From Tepidanaerobacter acetatoxydans Re1 (GTDB taxonomy: Bacteria > Bacillota > Thermosediminibacteria > Thermosediminibacterales > Tepidanaerobacteraceae): a DNA stretch of 64,000 nt. The stretch covers positions 124,001 to 188,000 of the forward strand of contig NC_019954.2 of NCBI RefSeq assembly GCF_000328765.2. The letters are read 5' to 3'. A program made the position numbers and the translations under genes. The first letter of the stretch is position 1; every line of letters starts with the position of its first letter. The notes beneath the pieces are model-generated. The model had not been told where the DNA came from. It saw nothing but the letters and a program-made list of their open reading frames with translations, and searched no databases. Positions 27,589 through 36,115 of the stretch are shown piece by piece.

Positions 27589-28620
27589 ATGTCAAAAAAA
27601 AACCTAGCATTATTACTCATTTCTTTATTGATTATTGGTCTATTAGCAGGTTGTGGAGGAGGCCAACAGAACGGTAACGATGCAGCTCCATCCGGAAATC
27701 AAGACAAAGGTGGCACTATAACAATTAAAGTTGGTCATGTTCTTGCCCCCACCCATCCTTATACTCTTGGTTTGCAAAAGTTTGCGGAATTAGTTGATGA
27801 GAAAACCGATGGTAAAATCAAGGTAGAGGTATTCCATAGCTCTCAACTGGGCAACGAGAGAGATATGGTAGAAGCACTGCAGCTCGGGACCCAAGAGATG
27901 ACATTGGTATCAACAGCTCCTTTAGCCAGTTTTACAAAGCAGTTTTTGGTTTTTGACTTACCCTTTGTTTTCAAAGATACAGAATCCGCCAGAAAGGTTT
28001 TAGACAGCGAATTGGGTCAGGGACTGCTAAATTCTTTAGAGAGCCAAGGGATTATGGGTCTTTGCTATTTTGAAAATGGATTCAGACATGTGACAAACAG
28101 CAAACATCCTATAAACAAACCTGAGGATTTAAAAGGAATTAAAATACGGACCATGGAAAATCCAATCCACATGGCTACTTTTAAGGTTATGGGTGCTGAT
28201 CCTACTCCAATGGCTTTTGGAGAATTGTTCACAGCTCTACAGCAGAAAACCATCGATGCACAGGAAAATCCCTTACCAATAATAGAAACTTCAAAATTCT
28301 ATGAAGTTCAAGAATATCTTTCTTTAACAGGTCACTTTTATGCACCAGCCCCATTGCTTATCAGTAAATCATTTTTTGAAGGTTTAGCTCCAGAACTTCA
28401 GGCAGCTCTAAAAGAAGCAGCTATTGAGGCTAGAGACTATGAGAGAGGTTTGCTCGACGACATGAATGCCAAACTTGTGGAAGAATTGAAGGAAAAAGGC
28501 ATGAAAGTTAACGAGCCTGATAAAACTCTTTTTGTAGAAGCGGTTCAGTCGGTCTACAAGCAGTTTGAATCAGATATTACTCCTGAGTTAATTCAGAAAG
28601 TAGTCGATGCTCAGAAATAA
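27589..28620 (+). CDS. dctP: TRAP transporter substrate-binding protein (DctP family)
   Basis: A 343-residue extracytoplasmic solute receptor. It has a lipoprotein signal with LLAGCGGG (Cys22), then the DctP fold: KVGHVLAPTHPYTLGLQKFA (~46-65), FHSSQLGNERDMVEALQLGT (~84-103), the conserved KGIKIRTMENPIH region with the carboxylate-binding Arg (~182), and TALQQKTIDAQENPL (~224-238). These receptors bind organic acids and hand them to DctQM. A hairpin after the stop suggests it is made in excess over the membrane parts. The ligand is unknown; the downstream LarA-like gene hints at a 2-hydroxy acid. Confidence 0.93.
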   Translation: MSKKNLALLLISLLIIGLLAGCGGGQQNGNDAAPSGNQDKGGTITIKVGHVLAPTHPYTLGLQKFAELVDEKTDGKIKVEVFHSSQLGNERDMVEALQLGTQEMTLVSTAPLASFTKQFLVFDLPFVFKDTESARKVLDSELGQGLLNSLESQGIMGLCYFENGFRHVTNSKHPINKPEDLKGIKIRTMENPIHMATFKVMGADPTPMAFGELFTALQQKTIDAQENPLPIIETSKFYEVQEYLSLTGHFYAPAPLLISKSFFEGLAPELQAALKEAAIEARDYERGLLDDMNAKLVEELKEKGMKVNEPDKTLFVEAVQSVYKQFESDITPELIQKVVDAQK

Positions 28621-28624
28621 GAAA

Positions 28625-28648
28625 GGAAGGCAGATTTCCTGCCTTCTT
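28625..28648 (+). promoter_or_regulatory. intercistronic hairpin between dctP and dctQ
   Basis: GAAGGCAG (28626-28633) pairs with CTGCCTTC (28639-28646) in the 50-nt gap. With only a short T-rich tail it may act as an RNA-stabilising or partial termination element that raises receptor levels relative to the permease. Confidence 0.55.
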
Positions 28649-28670
28649 CATATAACAAGGAGTGACATTT

Positions 28671-29147
28671 GTGGAAAAGGTAAAAAAAATCTTCAATAAT
28701 ATAGAAGAATTTTTTGTCGTTATTTTATTGCTTATTATGACAGTGGTGGTTTTTTGGCAGGTTGTATGTCGGTTTGTGCTTAAGGCATCATTACCTTGGT
28801 CAGAGGAATTATCCCGCTATATTTTAGTATGGGTTACATTTTTAGGAGCGAGTATTGGTGTAAAACGTGGTGCTCATATAGGTGTAGAAGCATTTTTAAT
28901 GTTGCTTCCCAAGCAGGCAAGAAAATTGGTAAACTATCTTATTTCTGCTGTTTGTGTAATATTTTGCTTTATAGTATTTAAAGAAAGCTTAAGTATCATT
29001 GAAATGCAAATAGCAAATGCTCAGGTTTCGCCGGCTATGCAGATCCCCATGTGGTGGGCTTATTTAGCAATACCGGTGGGCATGGTGCTTATGAGCATTA
29101 GATTTATTCAAGTTTCTTTGAAGTTAAAATCGGAAGGTGAGGTTTAG
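28671..29147 (+). CDS. dctQ: TRAP transporter small membrane subunit (DctQ family)
   Basis: A 158-residue, four-helix membrane protein: helices near residues 15-35 (FFVVILLLIMTVVVFWQVV), 50-65, 88-108 (LISAVCVIFCFIVFKES) and 125-145. The DctQ-typical PWSEELSRYILVWVTFLGAS follows the first helix. GTG at 28671 with AAGGAG 8 nt upstream is preferred over the GTG at 28662, which overlaps that site. It is 2 nt before dctM, as usual for the pair. Confidence 0.9.
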   Translation: MEKVKKIFNNIEEFFVVILLLIMTVVVFWQVVCRFVLKASLPWSEELSRYILVWVTFLGASIGVKRGAHIGVEAFLMLLPKQARKLVNYLISAVCVIFCFIVFKESLSIIEMQIANAQVSPAMQIPMWWAYLAIPVGMVLMSIRFIQVSLKLKSEGEV

Positions 29148-29149
29148 CT

Positions 29150-30430
29150 ATGTCAGCGATATTATTTGGTAGCTTTATTCTTTTTGCAATAATGGGCTTG
29201 CCCATCGCTATTGTGCTAGGACTTTCATCTGTCATGGCTATATCTATGGCCAGTAATATTCCTTTGATGGTTGTGGCTCAAAGGATGTTCACAGCATGTG
29301 ATTCCTTCCCGCTTATGGCTATACCATTTTTTATGATGGCGGGATCACTTATGGAAAGTGGTGGTATATCCAGAAGACTCATTAATCTTGCCAATAAATT
29401 AGTTGGATCCATGACCGGGGGGCTTGCCCAAGTTGGAATACTGACATGTATGTTTTTTGCAGCAATTTCCGGTTCCGGCCCTGCTACTGTTGCTGCTATA
29501 GGTTCAATTCTTATTCCTGCGATGATAGAAGCAGGATATGATGCTGGTTTTGCAGCAGCTATTATGGCAGCAGCTGGAGCTATTGGGGTCACTATTCCTC
29601 CCAGTATTCCCATGGTCACATATGGTGTTGTGGGAGGAGTTTCTATTGGTTCGCTTTTCATGGGCGGGTTCGGTGCAGGTCTTGTGGTCGGATTATCTCT
29701 TATGGCTGCAGTTTATATAATTTCAAAAAAAAGAGGTTACTATGGCGAAAAAGAGCGTCCTACTTTTTTAGATATATTAAAAGCCGTAAAAGAGGCCTTT
29801 TGGGCTATCCTTATGCCTATTATTATTTTAGGCGGTATATATGGCGGCATTTTTACACCGACTGAAGCTGCTGCCGTTGCTGTTGTCTATGGGTTTGTCA
29901 TAGGATTTTTTATATATCGTGAGCTTAGTGTCAAGGATCTGCCTAAGATATTTGTGAATACTGCCGTTAGCACTTCAGTGGTTATGTTCATTATTTCTAC
30001 CGCCCAAGTTTTTGGCTGGATAATGACGAGTCAGAGAATACCGGACCAGATTGCTCAGGCCTTTATTAATTTCTCCACAAGTCCTTATGTAATACTGCTG
30101 CTTATAAACCTATTGCTGCTTGTTGTAGGTTGCTTTATGGAAACTAATGCCGCAATTATTATATTGGCTCCTATATTTTTGCCTCTTATAGTCAAACTGG
30201 GGATAGATCCTATTTTGTTTGGACTGATTATGGTGGTCAACCTTGCTATAGGAATGATTACACCACCTCTTGGTGTTAACCTGTTTGTGGCTTGTGGCAT
30301 ATGTGACATGACACTGGAGAGAATATCAAAGTCTGTATTACCTTTCCTGATTGCCATGATAGTAGCCCTCATGCTGATAACATATATCCCAGGAATTACG
30401 ATGTTCTTACCGAACTTGCTGACGAAATAG
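29150..30430 (+). CDS. dctM: TRAP transporter large membrane subunit (DctM family)
   Basis: A 426-residue permease subunit with about 12 membrane spans. Typical segments are RMFTACDSFPLMAIPFFMMAG (~45-65), ISGSGPATVAAIGSI (~107-121), GVTIPPSIPMVTYGV (~145-160), GIFTPTEAAAVAVVYG (~235-250) and GMITPPLGVNLFVACGI near the C-terminus. It uses a sodium or proton gradient to import the receptor-bound acid. It completes a standard dctPQM order and ends 15 nt before the LarA-like gene. Confidence 0.95.
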   Translation: MSAILFGSFILFAIMGLPIAIVLGLSSVMAISMASNIPLMVVAQRMFTACDSFPLMAIPFFMMAGSLMESGGISRRLINLANKLVGSMTGGLAQVGILTCMFFAAISGSGPATVAAIGSILIPAMIEAGYDAGFAAAIMAAAGAIGVTIPPSIPMVTYGVVGGVSIGSLFMGGFGAGLVVGLSLMAAVYIISKKRGYYGEKERPTFLDILKAVKEAFWAILMPIIILGGIYGGIFTPTEAAAVAVVYGFVIGFFIYRELSVKDLPKIFVNTAVSTSVVMFIISTAQVFGWIMTSQRIPDQIAQAFINFSTSPYVILLLINLLLLVVGCFMETNAAIIILAPIFLPLIVKLGIDPILFGLIMVVNLAIGMITPPLGVNLFVACGICDMTLERISKSVLPFLIAMIVALMLITYIPGITMFLPNLLTK

Positions 30431-30445
30431 AAGGGAGTTATTATT

Positions 30446-31696
30446 GTGGACTATCCGGTTATATATAGAATCAAACAAAGGTTCGATGAATATAAAATAG
30501 TAAACATTGAACAAGCTGTTCAAAAGGAGCTGGAGGTTTTAAAAGAACGGAATGCTATCAAACCTGGTATGAATATTGCAGTTACTTGTGGTAGCCGTGG
30601 CATAGCCAATATTTCCCTTATTATCAAAACTACCATAGATTATCTAAAGGATTTAGGTGCTAGGCCTTTCGTCATTCCTGCCATGGGTAGCCATGGAGGG
30701 GCTACCGCAGAAGGCCAGACCATGGTACTTGAAAAACTGGGAGTAACTCCTGAGACCATGGGAGTTCCGGTGGTATCATGCATGGATGTAGTAAAAATCG
30801 GAGAAACCCCTGAAAGTGTACCGATATATATGGACAAAAACGCTTATAATGCCGATGGAATTATTGTTATTAACCGAGTAAAGCCTCATACGGACTTTAA
30901 GGGTAATATAGAAAGCGGTCTTTTAAAAATGCTGGCTGTAGGTCTCGGTAAGCATAAAGGATGTTCTACTATCCATGCTAACGGCCTAGAAGATACCATA
31001 CCCAAAGTAGCTCGAGCGATTCTTGAGAAAGCTCATGTAATTTTTGGTTTAGCAATCCTAGAAAACTCCAAGGATGAGACCTATAAGTTAAAAGGCCTGT
31101 TCCCTCAGGATTTTGAAAGAGAAGAACGGCTTTTATTAAAAGAAGCAAAATCCATAGTTCCCAAACTTCCATGGGATTATTTAGACATATTAGTAGTGCA
31201 AGAGATGGGCAAGACCTTTAGCGGCACCGGTATGGATACTAAAGTAATCGGCAGAATAAGGGTTTTTGGAGAAGAGGAAATGGAAAAGCCTTGTATTAAT
31301 AAAATCGTAGTTTTGGATCTTTCCGATAACTCTTATGGTAATGCTCTTGGTGTAGGTCTTGCAGATATAACTACAAAAACCTTAGTAGATAAAATCGATT
31401 TTGATGTAACCTATGCCAATACAATACCTACAACGTATTTAGAAAGAGGAAAAATTCCTGTAATAATGAAAGATGACAGGGAAGCAATAAAAACAGCAAT
31501 GATGACCATCGGAAATGTTCCTTTAGACCGACTGAAACTTGCCATAATCCCTAATACGCTGCATCTTGAGGAAATATATGCTACAAAAGCAGCAATTGAG
31601 GCTCTAAAGGATAAGGACAAAATATCTGTTCTTGATGAAGGACATCCATTGAATTTTGATGAGTCTGGTTCATTGATAGTAAATTGGAGGAGATAA
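30446..31696 (+). CDS. LarA-like protein (DUF2088 / lactate racemase family)
   Basis: A 416-residue homologue of the nickel-pincer racemase LarA. Recognisable parts are NIAVTCGSRGIANISLII (~44-61), VIPAMGSHGGATAEGQTM (~77-94) and INRVKPHTDFKGNIESG followed by LLKMLAVGLGKHKG (~142-172), which hold the family's conserved His and Lys. Family members racemise or epimerise 2-hydroxy acids, or do related chemistry. No larB, larC or larE cofactor gene is present here. GTG start behind AAGGGAG. The coupling to a TRAP transporter suggests action on the imported acid; the substrate is not known. Confidence 0.8.
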   Translation: MDYPVIYRIKQRFDEYKIVNIEQAVQKELEVLKERNAIKPGMNIAVTCGSRGIANISLIIKTTIDYLKDLGARPFVIPAMGSHGGATAEGQTMVLEKLGVTPETMGVPVVSCMDVVKIGETPESVPIYMDKNAYNADGIIVINRVKPHTDFKGNIESGLLKMLAVGLGKHKGCSTIHANGLEDTIPKVARAILEKAHVIFGLAILENSKDETYKLKGLFPQDFEREERLLLKEAKSIVPKLPWDYLDILVVQEMGKTFSGTGMDTKVIGRIRVFGEEEMEKPCINKIVVLDLSDNSYGNALGVGLADITTKTLVDKIDFDVTYANTIPTTYLERGKIPVIMKDDREAIKTAMMTIGNVPLDRLKLAIIPNTLHLEEIYATKAAIEALKDKDKISVLDEGHPLNFDESGSLIVNWRR

Positions 31697-31698
31697 TT

Positions 31699-32079
31699 AT
31701 GAAGTTAATGCATACTAGCTTACCTGAATTTAAGCTCAAGCTGCAGTCAGCGGTGATAAAACAGTCCCCCAACAAGACCTTTGAGTTAAAAGGAATAGAA
31801 AATCTTAAATCTGCAAAAATGCAGTCACTTCGCACGGGAAGAATAGAATTTGCTATTCAAGAAATAGCAGAAGATAAAGATATAGATAAGGTGGAAGTGG
31901 TGGTAATGCCGAGAGTGCCTGAGACCATGCATACGGTTATAGTAAAAGGTATAGAAAAAGACGGAACTTGCAAAAAGGCAATTTTAGAAGTTATAAATAT
32001 AATTCATCCTACTGAAGAAGCTGAACTTGTTGATGCAAAAGAAGTGGATGATCGAAGACCACCCATTGGGAGACATTAG
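31699..32079 (+). CDS. conserved protein of unknown function (unknown module, gene 1)
   Basis: A 126-residue soluble protein I do not recognise. It has a basic N-terminal half and a tail rich in acidic residues; VVVMPRVPETMHTVIVKGI (~70-88) is the most distinctive stretch and the C-terminus (DDRRPPIGRH) is strongly polar. The ATG at 31699 is placed after GGAGGAG at 31686-31692. It begins 2 nt after the LarA-like stop and precedes gene 2 by 15 nt, so it is an integral part of the operon and probably a subunit of a complex. Confidence 0.7.
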   Translation: MKLMHTSLPEFKLKLQSAVIKQSPNKTFELKGIENLKSAKMQSLRTGRIEFAIQEIAEDKDIDKVEVVVMPRVPETMHTVIVKGIEKDGTCKKAILEVINIIHPTEEAELVDAKEVDDRRPPIGRH

Positions 32080-32094
32080 AAGGAGGTAAAAAGC

Positions 32095-33117
32095 ATGGGA
32101 GAACTTACCGTAAGATTTATAAAGCAGGGAACCGGTCCAAAGCAAGGAGCTCCGATTAATATTGCTCTTATTGACAAAAGAGATGTAGAAGCATCCGGTA
32201 AAAGCTTGGAAGATGTTATACACATGGTTGCAAAAGTAGTAGGAGGACCAGTTGGGATAAATGTGTTTGATATGGATGCGGTGACAACCACCAGCGACGG
32301 CTTGGTAGTGGAGGGAGCTATTATTACCATGGCCGCCGGAGATATTGGTAAGGTTCATAAAGAATTCGGCATCCTGCATATGGAGGAGATGGAGGTTACC
32401 CATGAACTTATAAAAGAAGAACCCCATCTTGTACAGTGGGAAAAATATTATAAAGGCAAAAAACTCTTTAGGGGACCGGATCCTAATAAAAAGCTGATTC
32501 CGGTGCACAATGTAGTCATGACGGGGAAAGCAGTAAACAACAACTCGGCTACGGAAATGATGAACGCCGTTACTATGGAAGAGATCCTTCTTCCTATACT
32601 AGGGCAGTTGCAAATAATGAAGGACGAGCCTATTGTTTTTGGACTCACTGGAGAAGTGATTTCAGTAGGTATCGGGATGACTGTGGCAGAGAAATATGGC
32701 CGGGTATTTCCAACTCGTCAGTTTAGAGCAGGAGATACAGCCCACGGTTCAGGGGAGTATGCAAAAACCTTGAAAGCCAACATACCGTGTATTGTTGCAC
32801 CTAAGAGCGTGCTGGCAGGGTATATAATTCAGGCACTGGATGCCGGTATGATTCCGGGGCTGCACATCGGTTGCTCACCAGCAGTTCTTGCAGTAGCAAA
32901 CGCCAAGGGAGCTAAAATCGCCCTTGACAAAATTACTGAAAAAGCTAAAATCGAGTTAAAGAGTGTAGGAGTAGATGTAGATCATATGAAACCAGCGGTA
33001 TCTTTGATGACTAATAAAGAGATAATTGAAAAGGCCGATGATATAATACCCGGTGTGGTGGATCCTGTTCTAATAAGCTCATCTAATATAGTGACTAAAC
33101 TAACGCTTTCTATTTAA
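32095..33117 (+). CDS. conserved protein of unknown function (unknown module, gene 2)
   Basis: A 340-residue soluble protein without a family I can name. Glycine-rich, ordered segments suggest an enzyme: VVGGPVGINVFDMDAVTTTS (~47-66), EGAIITMAAGDIGKVH (~73), VFGLTGEVISVGIGMTVA (~182-199), RAGDTAHGSGEYAKTLKAN (~211-229) and GLHIGCSPAVLAVANAKGA (~258-276). The invariant-looking HGSGEY and GCSPA could be active-site parts. No signal peptide or membrane span. AGGAGG precedes the ATG. It is the largest of the unknown set. Confidence 0.72.
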   Translation: MGELTVRFIKQGTGPKQGAPINIALIDKRDVEASGKSLEDVIHMVAKVVGGPVGINVFDMDAVTTTSDGLVVEGAIITMAAGDIGKVHKEFGILHMEEMEVTHELIKEEPHLVQWEKYYKGKKLFRGPDPNKKLIPVHNVVMTGKAVNNNSATEMMNAVTMEEILLPILGQLQIMKDEPIVFGLTGEVISVGIGMTVAEKYGRVFPTRQFRAGDTAHGSGEYAKTLKANIPCIVAPKSVLAGYIIQALDAGMIPGLHIGCSPAVLAVANAKGAKIALDKITEKAKIELKSVGVDVDHMKPAVSLMTNKEIIEKADDIIPGVVDPVLISSSNIVTKLTLSI

Positions 33118-33127
33118 CTGGGGTGAG

Positions 33128-33493
33128 ATGGTGGATAATCAGGTCATAGTTTTTGTAGATAAAACCTATGTACGCATAACCGGAATTCAAATCAAGGGTT
33201 TAAAACCATTTGAATTGGAACAAACACTAAAAAATACTCTGCAAAGACCTATCAGAGTTATTGGTGTTACCGGCAGTGCAATAGAGATGGATATATATGG
33301 CATGGAACCAGAGGCAGTATATAAAGATGAAAAGGGGATAATAAAGGCTATTTCTACGGTTTCGGGAATAACCGCTGCCGACGTCATAAAAATAGCCCAA
33401 GCCGAAAGATCCGTAGAAGTTTCCGTTGAAAAGTTTCCGAAAGGTAAATACTCTGGGTGCGCCAGGGAAAGGTGGTTAAATTTTGACAAGTAA
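33128..33493 (+). CDS. conserved protein of unknown function (unknown module, gene 3)
   Basis: A 121-residue protein, not recognised. Alternating strand and helix pattern (VIVFVDKTYVRITGIQIKG, PIRVIGVTGSAIEMDIYGM, GITAADVIKIAQAERSVEVS) and a Cys near the end (KYSGCARERW). The start is ATG 33128 or GTG 33131; the GGGGTGAG just before fits the latter slightly better. Its 3' end overlaps the MoaB/CinA-like gene by 11 nt, which suggests coupled translation. Confidence 0.65.
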   Translation: MVDNQVIVFVDKTYVRITGIQIKGLKPFELEQTLKNTLQRPIRVIGVTGSAIEMDIYGMEPEAVYKDEKGIIKAISTVSGITAADVIKIAQAERSVEVSVEKFPKGKYSGCARERWLNFDK

Positions 33494-34013
33494 GGCCATC
33501 ATTATTCCTACTGGGGATGAGATATTAAACGGAACGGTAGTCGATACCAATAGTCCGGCTATAATGGCTCTAATTCTTGAGAGATTCCCGGGGTGTGAAG
33601 TTACACGGATAACTCCTTCAGTGGACAATGAAACTACAATTATAACAAAACTTAAGAGGGCTATTGAAGAAAAAGCCGATCTCATTTTTATCATAGGTGG
33701 TTCTGGAGGAGGCCATCGTTTTATACCTAATGCAGCTCGAGATTTTACCCATACGGCTATATTGAAGATGTTCCCCAATTCTTGTTTTAAGGAAATATAT
33801 GGAAAAAACGGACACTTGTGGTCAAAATTGATAGCAGCGAAAGAAAGCAATAGTTTATTGGTAAATGTTCCAGGCCCCTATGTGGAAGCCGTTGCGGCGG
33901 CTGAAGCTGCTCTAGATTCCATATTAAAGGGCGAGACAGATCCTCAAATTATTGTGGAAAGGACATCGGAAGCGGTATCCCGGCAGTATCCTTCTGGTGG
34001 AGAAATTAAATGA
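33483..34013 (+). CDS. MoaB/CinA-like (molybdopterin-binding fold) protein (unknown module, gene 4)
   Basis: A 176-residue protein with the MoCF_biosynth fold: IIIPTGDEILNGTVVDTNSP at the N-terminus and LIFIIGGSGGGHRFIPNAARDFTH (~65-88) in place of the family's GGTG...D.T. CinA N-terminal and MoaB/MogA domains share this layout. It is unlikely to be a general molybdenum-cofactor gene, since the rest of that pathway is absent; a nucleotide- or pterin-like ligand is possible. TTG start at 33483 inside the previous gene; its TGA overlaps the next ATG. Confidence 0.72.
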   Translation: MTSKAIIIPTGDEILNGTVVDTNSPAIMALILERFPGCEVTRITPSVDNETTIITKLKRAIEEKADLIFIIGGSGGGHRFIPNAARDFTHTAILKMFPNSCFKEIYGKNGHLWSKLIAAKESNSLLVNVPGPYVEAVAAAEAALDSILKGETDPQIIVERTSEAVSRQYPSGGEIK

Positions 34014-34612
34014 ATGGATTTGCTACTTTTTTAGTAAAAGATTTGACAAAGGACGGATATGCTATGGCGATAGCCGGGATCTGTCCTTTTTCCTTTACTG
34101 ATTCAATGGAGGACGAAATAAGTGGCTTAATAAGGAATTACAGTTTTAAACCCATTGATGATGTATTTATGACAGATTATTTCATGGCTCAATACTTTTC
34201 CAGATTTGCTCCAGAATATGTTTTAGCCTGGGGTATAACGATGCATGTGCCCCAAATGTCAGGCCCTACTGGAGGAATTATAGGGAATCCGCACATCGAA
34301 GCGAATTCGGCGAATAGCACCGGTGAATATATCGGCAGCGGTTTGAGTGTAGCCGCCCACCCCGGCGGCCCCGGGATTGTTATCGCCGGAGATCCCCAAA
34401 CGGCCCGGGAAATTCTTTCACTTTCGGAACCTTCGGATGGAGGGAAAACGCCTTTACTTGCGATGGCAAAGAGATCTATAGACTTTAATATCCCAGCTGC
34501 TATAATGATAACAGATGGTACAGGTTTTAATGCTGTGGGCTGTGCTTTAACCATTGAAGGCAGTGAAATAAAATATATATCTCTCGATAGGAGTGCACTT
34601 AATGAATATTAA
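34010..34612 (+). CDS. conserved protein of unknown function (unknown module, gene 5)
   Basis: A 200-residue soluble protein, not recognised. Distinctive parts are VLAWGITMHVPQMSGPTGG and IIGNPHIEANSANSTGEYIG (~75-113), AAHPGGPGIVIAGDPQTARE (~118-137) and IMITDGTGFNAVGCAL near the C-terminus. The run of Gly, Asn and Ser looks like a ligand- or metal-binding surface. It overlaps its upstream neighbour by ATGA and the regulator gene by 11 nt. Confidence 0.68.
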   Translation: MNGFATFLVKDLTKDGYAMAIAGICPFSFTDSMEDEISGLIRNYSFKPIDDVFMTDYFMAQYFSRFAPEYVLAWGITMHVPQMSGPTGGIIGNPHIEANSANSTGEYIGSGLSVAAHPGGPGIVIAGDPQTAREILSLSEPSDGGKTPLLAMAKRSIDFNIPAAIMITDGTGFNAVGCALTIEGSEIKYISLDRSALNEY

Positions 34613-36065
34613 TATGCTGTCTGATGAAGACAAGATGCCGATGCTGGAAACCACACTGGACAATCTTCGGGAAGGTGTAAATGTAGTTGATGAAAATGGA
34701 ACCCTTATATTCTCTAATAGGGCATCAGCAGATTATGCTCATTCTACCGTTTCGAAAATGATAGGTTCTCAAATAACCGAATTTTATCCCCGTGCCGCTT
34801 TGTTAGAGGTATTAAGAACTAAAAAACCTCAATTAGATGTAAAAATTGAACACGATGACGGCCGAAAGTATGTAGTAAATGCCGTTCCACTTATAATAAA
34901 TGGTAAGTTTAAAGGCGGTGTAGCAACTTTTCGTGATGTTACGGAGATTGAGAATTTGGGACAAAAATTAGAACTTTTAAAACAGGAACTCACTTTCAGT
35001 AAAGTAGATGACGCCTTTGAATTAATAGTAGGAAAGGACGGTAGCTTAAAAGAAGCTATAATAATAGCCCAGAGATCCATCGGTGCATTAGGAGGACCTA
35101 GGCACTCAGTTATATCAGGGGAATCAGGGACCGGTAAAACACTGCTGGCTCGAGCCATGTTCTATTTTGCTAAGAAAATCCATGTTATTTCAGAAGATGC
35201 CAGTTTTATAGAGGTGAATTGTGCACAATTTACAAATCCTGATATAGCAGCGGTAGAAATATTTGGATCAGAAAAGGGTGCTTTTACCGGCGCCACCGAA
35301 AAAAGAGGTTTATTTGAGCTGGCGGATGGAGGTGTGCTCTTTTTGGATGAGGCTCATGCATTAGCACATTATCAAACAATGCTTCTTAAAGCAGTTGAAT
35401 CAGGCAAGATCCGAAGGATAGGTGGCAGAAAGGATATAGATATCAATGTGATTGTTATTGCAGCCTCAACCAAAAATCTAAAAAATGTGCTTTTGCCAGA
35501 ACTGTACCAAAGACTTGCCCAGTATGAAATAAAATTGCCGCCTCTTCGGGAGAGACCGCTATCAGAAAAGGAAAAACTACTGAACTGTTTCATAGAAAAT
35601 TATGAGTACAATGCTGGTGACAAATATAATGTCAAACTCAAAATAGATTTTACAAATGAAGCTAAGGGTATTCTCTTAAATGCCTATTATCCGAGGAACA
35701 TCCGGCAGTTCAGAGATATAACTTATGCTACTATTGATGCGGCAGTACCTCTGATAAGCGATGTGCCTGCATCCAAAAAAGTCACTGCTGTGGTAGATAT
35801 AAATCATATACCCTTTTATATGTTTGAAAGCAGTGGAAGTGATGGAGTATATCAAGAACAGGAAGAGCCTAAAACCATAGAAAGTTTTAATTTTGATGAC
35901 AGCAAGATGGATAGAGAAGAAATATTAAACAAGATAATTTTTACTCTAAATGAGAAGGGTCTTGGGCCAAGGAAAATCGCTCGAGTGTTGGAAGAAAAAG
36001 GGTATGATATAAAGTACTATCAGGTAGCATATCGATTAAAAAAACAACGTAATTCAAATATATAG
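34602..36065 (+). CDS. PAS-domain sigma-54-dependent transcriptional activator
   Basis: A 487-residue enhancer-binding protein. An N-terminal PAS domain (~10-110, NLREGVNVVDENGTLIFSN) is followed by the AAA+ domain with Walker A GESGTGKTLLA (~178), the sigma-54 contact loop KGAFTGATEKRG (~227), Walker B GGVLFLDEAHA (~243) and R-fingers (LPPLRERPLSEKEK). The C-terminal ~50 residues (LNEKGLGPRKIARVLEEKGY) form a DNA-binding helix-turn-helix, not the common Fis type. ATG 34602 lies 9 nt after AGGAG; GTG 34593 overlaps it. It most likely activates the operon's own promoter at 27534 in response to a small molecule bound by PAS. Confidence 0.92.
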   Translation: MNINMLSDEDKMPMLETTLDNLREGVNVVDENGTLIFSNRASADYAHSTVSKMIGSQITEFYPRAALLEVLRTKKPQLDVKIEHDDGRKYVVNAVPLIINGKFKGGVATFRDVTEIENLGQKLELLKQELTFSKVDDAFELIVGKDGSLKEAIIIAQRSIGALGGPRHSVISGESGTGKTLLARAMFYFAKKIHVISEDASFIEVNCAQFTNPDIAAVEIFGSEKGAFTGATEKRGLFELADGGVLFLDEAHALAHYQTMLLKAVESGKIRRIGGRKDIDINVIVIAASTKNLKNVLLPELYQRLAQYEIKLPPLRERPLSEKEKLLNCFIENYEYNAGDKYNVKLKIDFTNEAKGILLNAYYPRNIRQFRDITYATIDAAVPLISDVPASKKVTAVVDINHIPFYMFESSGSDGVYQEQEEPKTIESFNFDDSKMDREEILNKIIFTLNEKGLGPRKIARVLEEKGYDIKYYQVAYRLKKQRNSNI

Positions 36066-36071
36066 TAATAT

Positions 36072-36095
36072 AAAATAACCCCACAGGGTTATTTT
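36072..36095. terminator. bidirectional terminator
   Basis: AAAATAACCC (36072-36081) and GGGTTATTTT (36086-36095) pair perfectly, A- and T-rich on both sides, between the convergent activator and aminopeptidase genes. Confidence 0.8.
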
Positions 36096-36115
36096 GTTGG
36101 GGGTATTGGTATTAG

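Noticed and set aside
33483-34013. Molybdenum-cofactor biosynthesis gene moaB or full cinA
   Set aside because: Only the fold-typical N-terminal pattern is present, no other cofactor gene is near and the C-terminal deamidase domain of CinA is absent.
31699-34612. D-proline or glycine reductase subunits
   Set aside because: Considered because of the small-subunit layout in an anaerobe, but no selenocysteine-type motif, no proprotein cleavage site and no thioredoxin-system genes were seen.
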